A DNA stretch of 33,743 nt from Dehalococcoidia bacterium (lineage in GTDB: Bacteria > Chloroflexota > Dehalococcoidia > SZUA-161), in NCBI GenBank assembly GCA_011174795.1, contig DUEY01000020.1, positions 1 through 33,743 of the forward strand, in the 5' to 3' direction. The first letter of the stretch is position 1, and every line of letters starts with the position of its first letter. This document shows, in pieces, positions 31,903 through 33,743 of the stretch. The notes under the pieces were generated by a model. The model was given only the letters and a program-made list of their open reading frames with translations. It did not search any database and was not told the origin of the DNA. A program made the position numbers and the translations under genes.

Positions 31903-33054
31903 GTGACTGATAAAGCTGAGGGAGCGCTGACAAAGGCGCAGAATTTATATGAGAATAGGGTGGCGAGGGTGAGGGAACTGGCAAACGAAGGCAAGAAGGT
32001 TATAGGCTATTTCTGTGCTTATACCCCCGTTGAGTTCCTGACCGCTCTCGACCTTGTGCCGTACCGTATCCAGGGCGGAGTGGGCAAGCCCCTGAAGCAG
32101 GTAGACCAGTACCTGGAAACCATCGTCTGTCCCTACGTGCGCAGTTGCTTCGACCTCGCGCTGGGCGGTGAGTACGATTTCCTCTCCGGCATGGTCATCC
32201 CCCATACCTGCGACGCCATGCACCGCCTGCACGATATCTGGAAATACCACCTCAATCCGCCCTATACCTATTGCATCACTGTTCCCCATATGACCCATGA
32301 GGCATCCTTCGAATACTTCCGCAAGGAACTGGAATTATTCCAGCAAAGCCTAGAGAGCTTTGTCGGGCGACCTATCTCCAAAGAGAAACTGGCGGAGGCC
32401 ATTGAGCTTCACAACCGCAGCCGCGCTCTCCTGCGGGAGCTGTACGAACTGAGAAAACCGGCCCCGCCGCTTCTCTCAGGCACCGAGAGTATTCAGGTGT
32501 TAGTGGCGGGTATGACTATACCTGTCCAGGAATTCAACGAACTTCTTGAGGGGGTTATCGCTGAGGTGCGCAGCCGCAGCCCCGGCTCCGATTCCAGGCC
32601 GCGCCTCATCGTTGTGGGCAGCGAGATAGACGACGTGGCCATGGTCCGCCTAGCGGAGGATTCCGGTGCTAGCGTTGTCATGGACGACCTCTGCACCGGC
32701 AGCCGCGCCTTCTGGAAGGATGTGGACACGACCAAGGATGCATTAACAGCGCTGGCAGAACGTTACCTAGGTGGTATCACCTGCCCCTGCACCTTCCGCC
32801 CGGGCAAGCTCGACCAGCGCTTCAGCTACCTTGATGATTACATCCGCGATTGGAACGTACAGGGCGTCCTGTTCTACACCATCCGTTTCTGCGATACCTA
32901 CCAACTCGATGGCCCTGAGCTTCAGGAACACCTAGAAATCATGGAGTTGCCAGTGCTCCATCTTGAAGACGACTATATCAAACCTCCGCTTGGACAGTGG
33001 AAGACTAGGATCGAGGCCTTTCTGGAAACGATAGAGGCAAGAGCACAGGAGTAG
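31903..33054 (+). CDS. 2-hydroxyacyl-CoA dehydratase/benzoyl-CoA reductase-type subunit
   Basis: The 383-residue protein is of the HgdB/BcrC/FldC family. Cluster-ligand cysteines sit in the family positions: IVCPYVRSC, IPHTCDAM and IRFCDTY. The start is GTG at 31903, with GAGG upstream. These subunits pair to hold [4Fe-4S] clusters and use one-electron chemistry to remove water from 2-hydroxyacyl-CoA or to reduce an aromatic acyl-CoA. The following gene, 5 bp away, is the partner subunit, as usual. The HgdC-type activator ATPase is not in the window and may lie beyond the right edge. Dehydratase versus reductase cannot be decided by eye. Confidence 0.9.
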   Translation: MTDKAEGALTKAQNLYENRVARVRELANEGKKVIGYFCAYTPVEFLTALDLVPYRIQGGVGKPLKQVDQYLETIVCPYVRSCFDLALGGEYDFLSGMVIPHTCDAMHRLHDIWKYHLNPPYTYCITVPHMTHEASFEYFRKELELFQQSLESFVGRPISKEKLAEAIELHNRSRALLRELYELRKPAPPLLSGTESIQVLVAGMTIPVQEFNELLEGVIAEVRSRSPGSDSRPRLIVVGSEIDDVAMVRLAEDSGASVVMDDLCTGSRAFWKDVDTTKDALTALAERYLGGITCPCTFRPGKLDQRFSYLDDYIRDWNVQGVLFYTIRFCDTYQLDGPELQEHLEIMELPVLHLEDDYIKPPLGQWKTRIEAFLETIEARAQE

Positions 33055-33059
33055 GGATT

Positions 33060-33743
33060 ATGACACAAGAGGCTAGAGAGAAGACCAGCTCCAGGAAATC
33101 CACCGAATCGGCGGGGAAGATACGCACCGTAGTTAAGCGCATGTACCAAAAGGCGCAGCAGGCCAAGGAGGAGAAACGTAAAATAGCATACTGCATGGTC
33201 ATGTGTAACTACGAAGAGATTTTAGAGGCCATGGACATCGTCCAGGTCTATACCGAGAACTACGCCGGCCTTTGCGCAGTTAAAAGAGAGGCCGAGCAAT
33301 ATATGGATAAGGCACGGGCTGAAGGTTACTCCGACCTTCTCTGCGGCTATGCCCAGGTGGGCATCGGTTTCGACGCCCTGCGTCACGAGCTAGGTGGGAT
33401 GCCCCCCGACGCCCCCGACGGCGGCATGCCTGACCCGGACATGCTCCTCGGCTGCACTATGGGCTGTGACCCGCGCTGGAAATGGTACCAGGCGCTCGGT
33501 CGCTATACAGATGCCCCCATCTATAACATCGAGGTGCTCATGCCGCCCAGCGATGCCGATATGGACGCTATCAAGGAGCACAGCGTCCGCTACATGGCGG
33601 AGGAACTGAGGGGGCTCATCGCCTTCCTCGAAGAGCAAACAGGTAGGAAGATGGACTACGACCGCCTGATGGCGATCATCAGGCAGGTGGAGGAGACACG
33701 GTGGTGGTGGCAGCAGGCCTACGAGCTGAGAAAGGCTATCCCC
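33060..33743 (+). CDS. Second dehydratase/reductase subunit, 3' end cut by window
   Basis: The frame opens with ATG at 33060, 5 bp after the previous stop, with GGGATT in between; it reads MTQEAREKTSSRKSTESAGK and runs open to the last base, 228 codons. Visible family parts are CMVMCNYEEILEAMDIV, the CAVKRE segment, DLLCGYAQVGIG and GCTMGCDPRWKWYQALGRY. It is the partner of the preceding subunit and should complete the dehydratase or reductase heterodimer. The C-terminal half is outside the window. The 26 extra N-terminal residues are Lys/Ser-rich and may be a linker. Confidence 0.88.
   Translation, partial: MTQEAREKTSSRKSTESAGKIRTVVKRMYQKAQQAKEEKRKIAYCMVMCNYEEILEAMDIVQVYTENYAGLCAVKREAEQYMDKARAEGYSDLLCGYAQVGIGFDALRHELGGMPPDAPDGGMPDPDMLLGCTMGCDPRWKWYQALGRYTDAPIYNIEVLMPPSDADMDAIKEHSVRYMAEELRGLIAFLEEQTGRKMDYDRLMAIIRQVEETRWWWQQAYELRKAIP

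Overview
The window reads as a chromosomal segment of an anaerobic, moderately GC-rich bacterium. The best guess is an uncultured Chloroflexota of the Dehalococcoidia type. This is inferred from gene content: aldehyde:ferredoxin oxidoreductase, two unrelated CoA-transferase families, a 2-hydroxyacyl-CoA dehydratase/benzoyl-CoA-reductase-like pair, polyferredoxins and a DUF5679-like zinc-ribbon miniprotein. Short interspersed inverted repeats also lie between genes. No phylogenetic marker, rRNA, tRNA, CRISPR array, transposase or phage gene was recognised.

Layout. 1-4.1 kb (minus strand): a fused two-domain CoA-transferase, a helix-turn-helix/Cys-rich ferredoxin and a zinc alcohol dehydrogenase. 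4.4-6.3 kb (plus): a P-loop kinase overlapping a sucrose-phosphate-synthase-like GT4 glycosyltransferase. 6.4-11.1 kb (plus): an AOR-family tungsto/molybdo enzyme, a phytoene-dehydrogenase-like FAD enzyme and an ACC-deaminase/D-cysteine-desulfhydrase-type PLP enzyme. 11.1-17.5 kb (minus): the most unusual block. It holds a small membrane protein, a SAM methyltransferase, a FemX/BioF2-like acyltransferase and three head-to-tail copies of a 429-residue PP-loop protein with the QueC zinc-site spacing, repeating with an exact 1347-bp period. 17.6-22.2 kb (minus): an amidohydrolase-fold protein that has lost most metal ligands, a hemerythrin-like protein, a NapH-like polyferredoxin, a 48-residue CxxC membrane peptide, a thioredoxin-like lipoprotein and a B12-binding radical SAM protein. 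22.5-26.3 kb: dodecin with its own promoter and terminator, a small hypothetical protein, a SERCA-like Ca2+ ATPase and a zinc-ribbon miniprotein. 26.4-29.2 kb (plus): a canonical amidohydrolase, a ketol-acid-reductoisomerase-like protein with altered active site, and an MBL-fold hydrolase with a probable CTG start. 29.3-30.1 kb (minus): a TauE/SafE exporter. 30.3 kb to the end (plus): an acetyl-CoA hydrolase/transferase-family enzyme followed by two 2-hydroxyacyl-CoA-dehydratase-type subunits, the second cut by the window edge.

How the genes fit together. The two ends carry acyl-CoA chemistry: CoA transfer plus radical dehydration or ring reduction, with ferredoxin and AOR as low-potential electron partners. 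The centre looks like an uncharacterised ATP-dependent modification or ligation cassette: three PP-loop ligase-like paralogs, an aminoacyl/acyltransferase-like enzyme and a methyltransferase. That cassette is the best candidate for a previously undescribed system. The claim rests on motifs and gene order read by eye; no database search was run.
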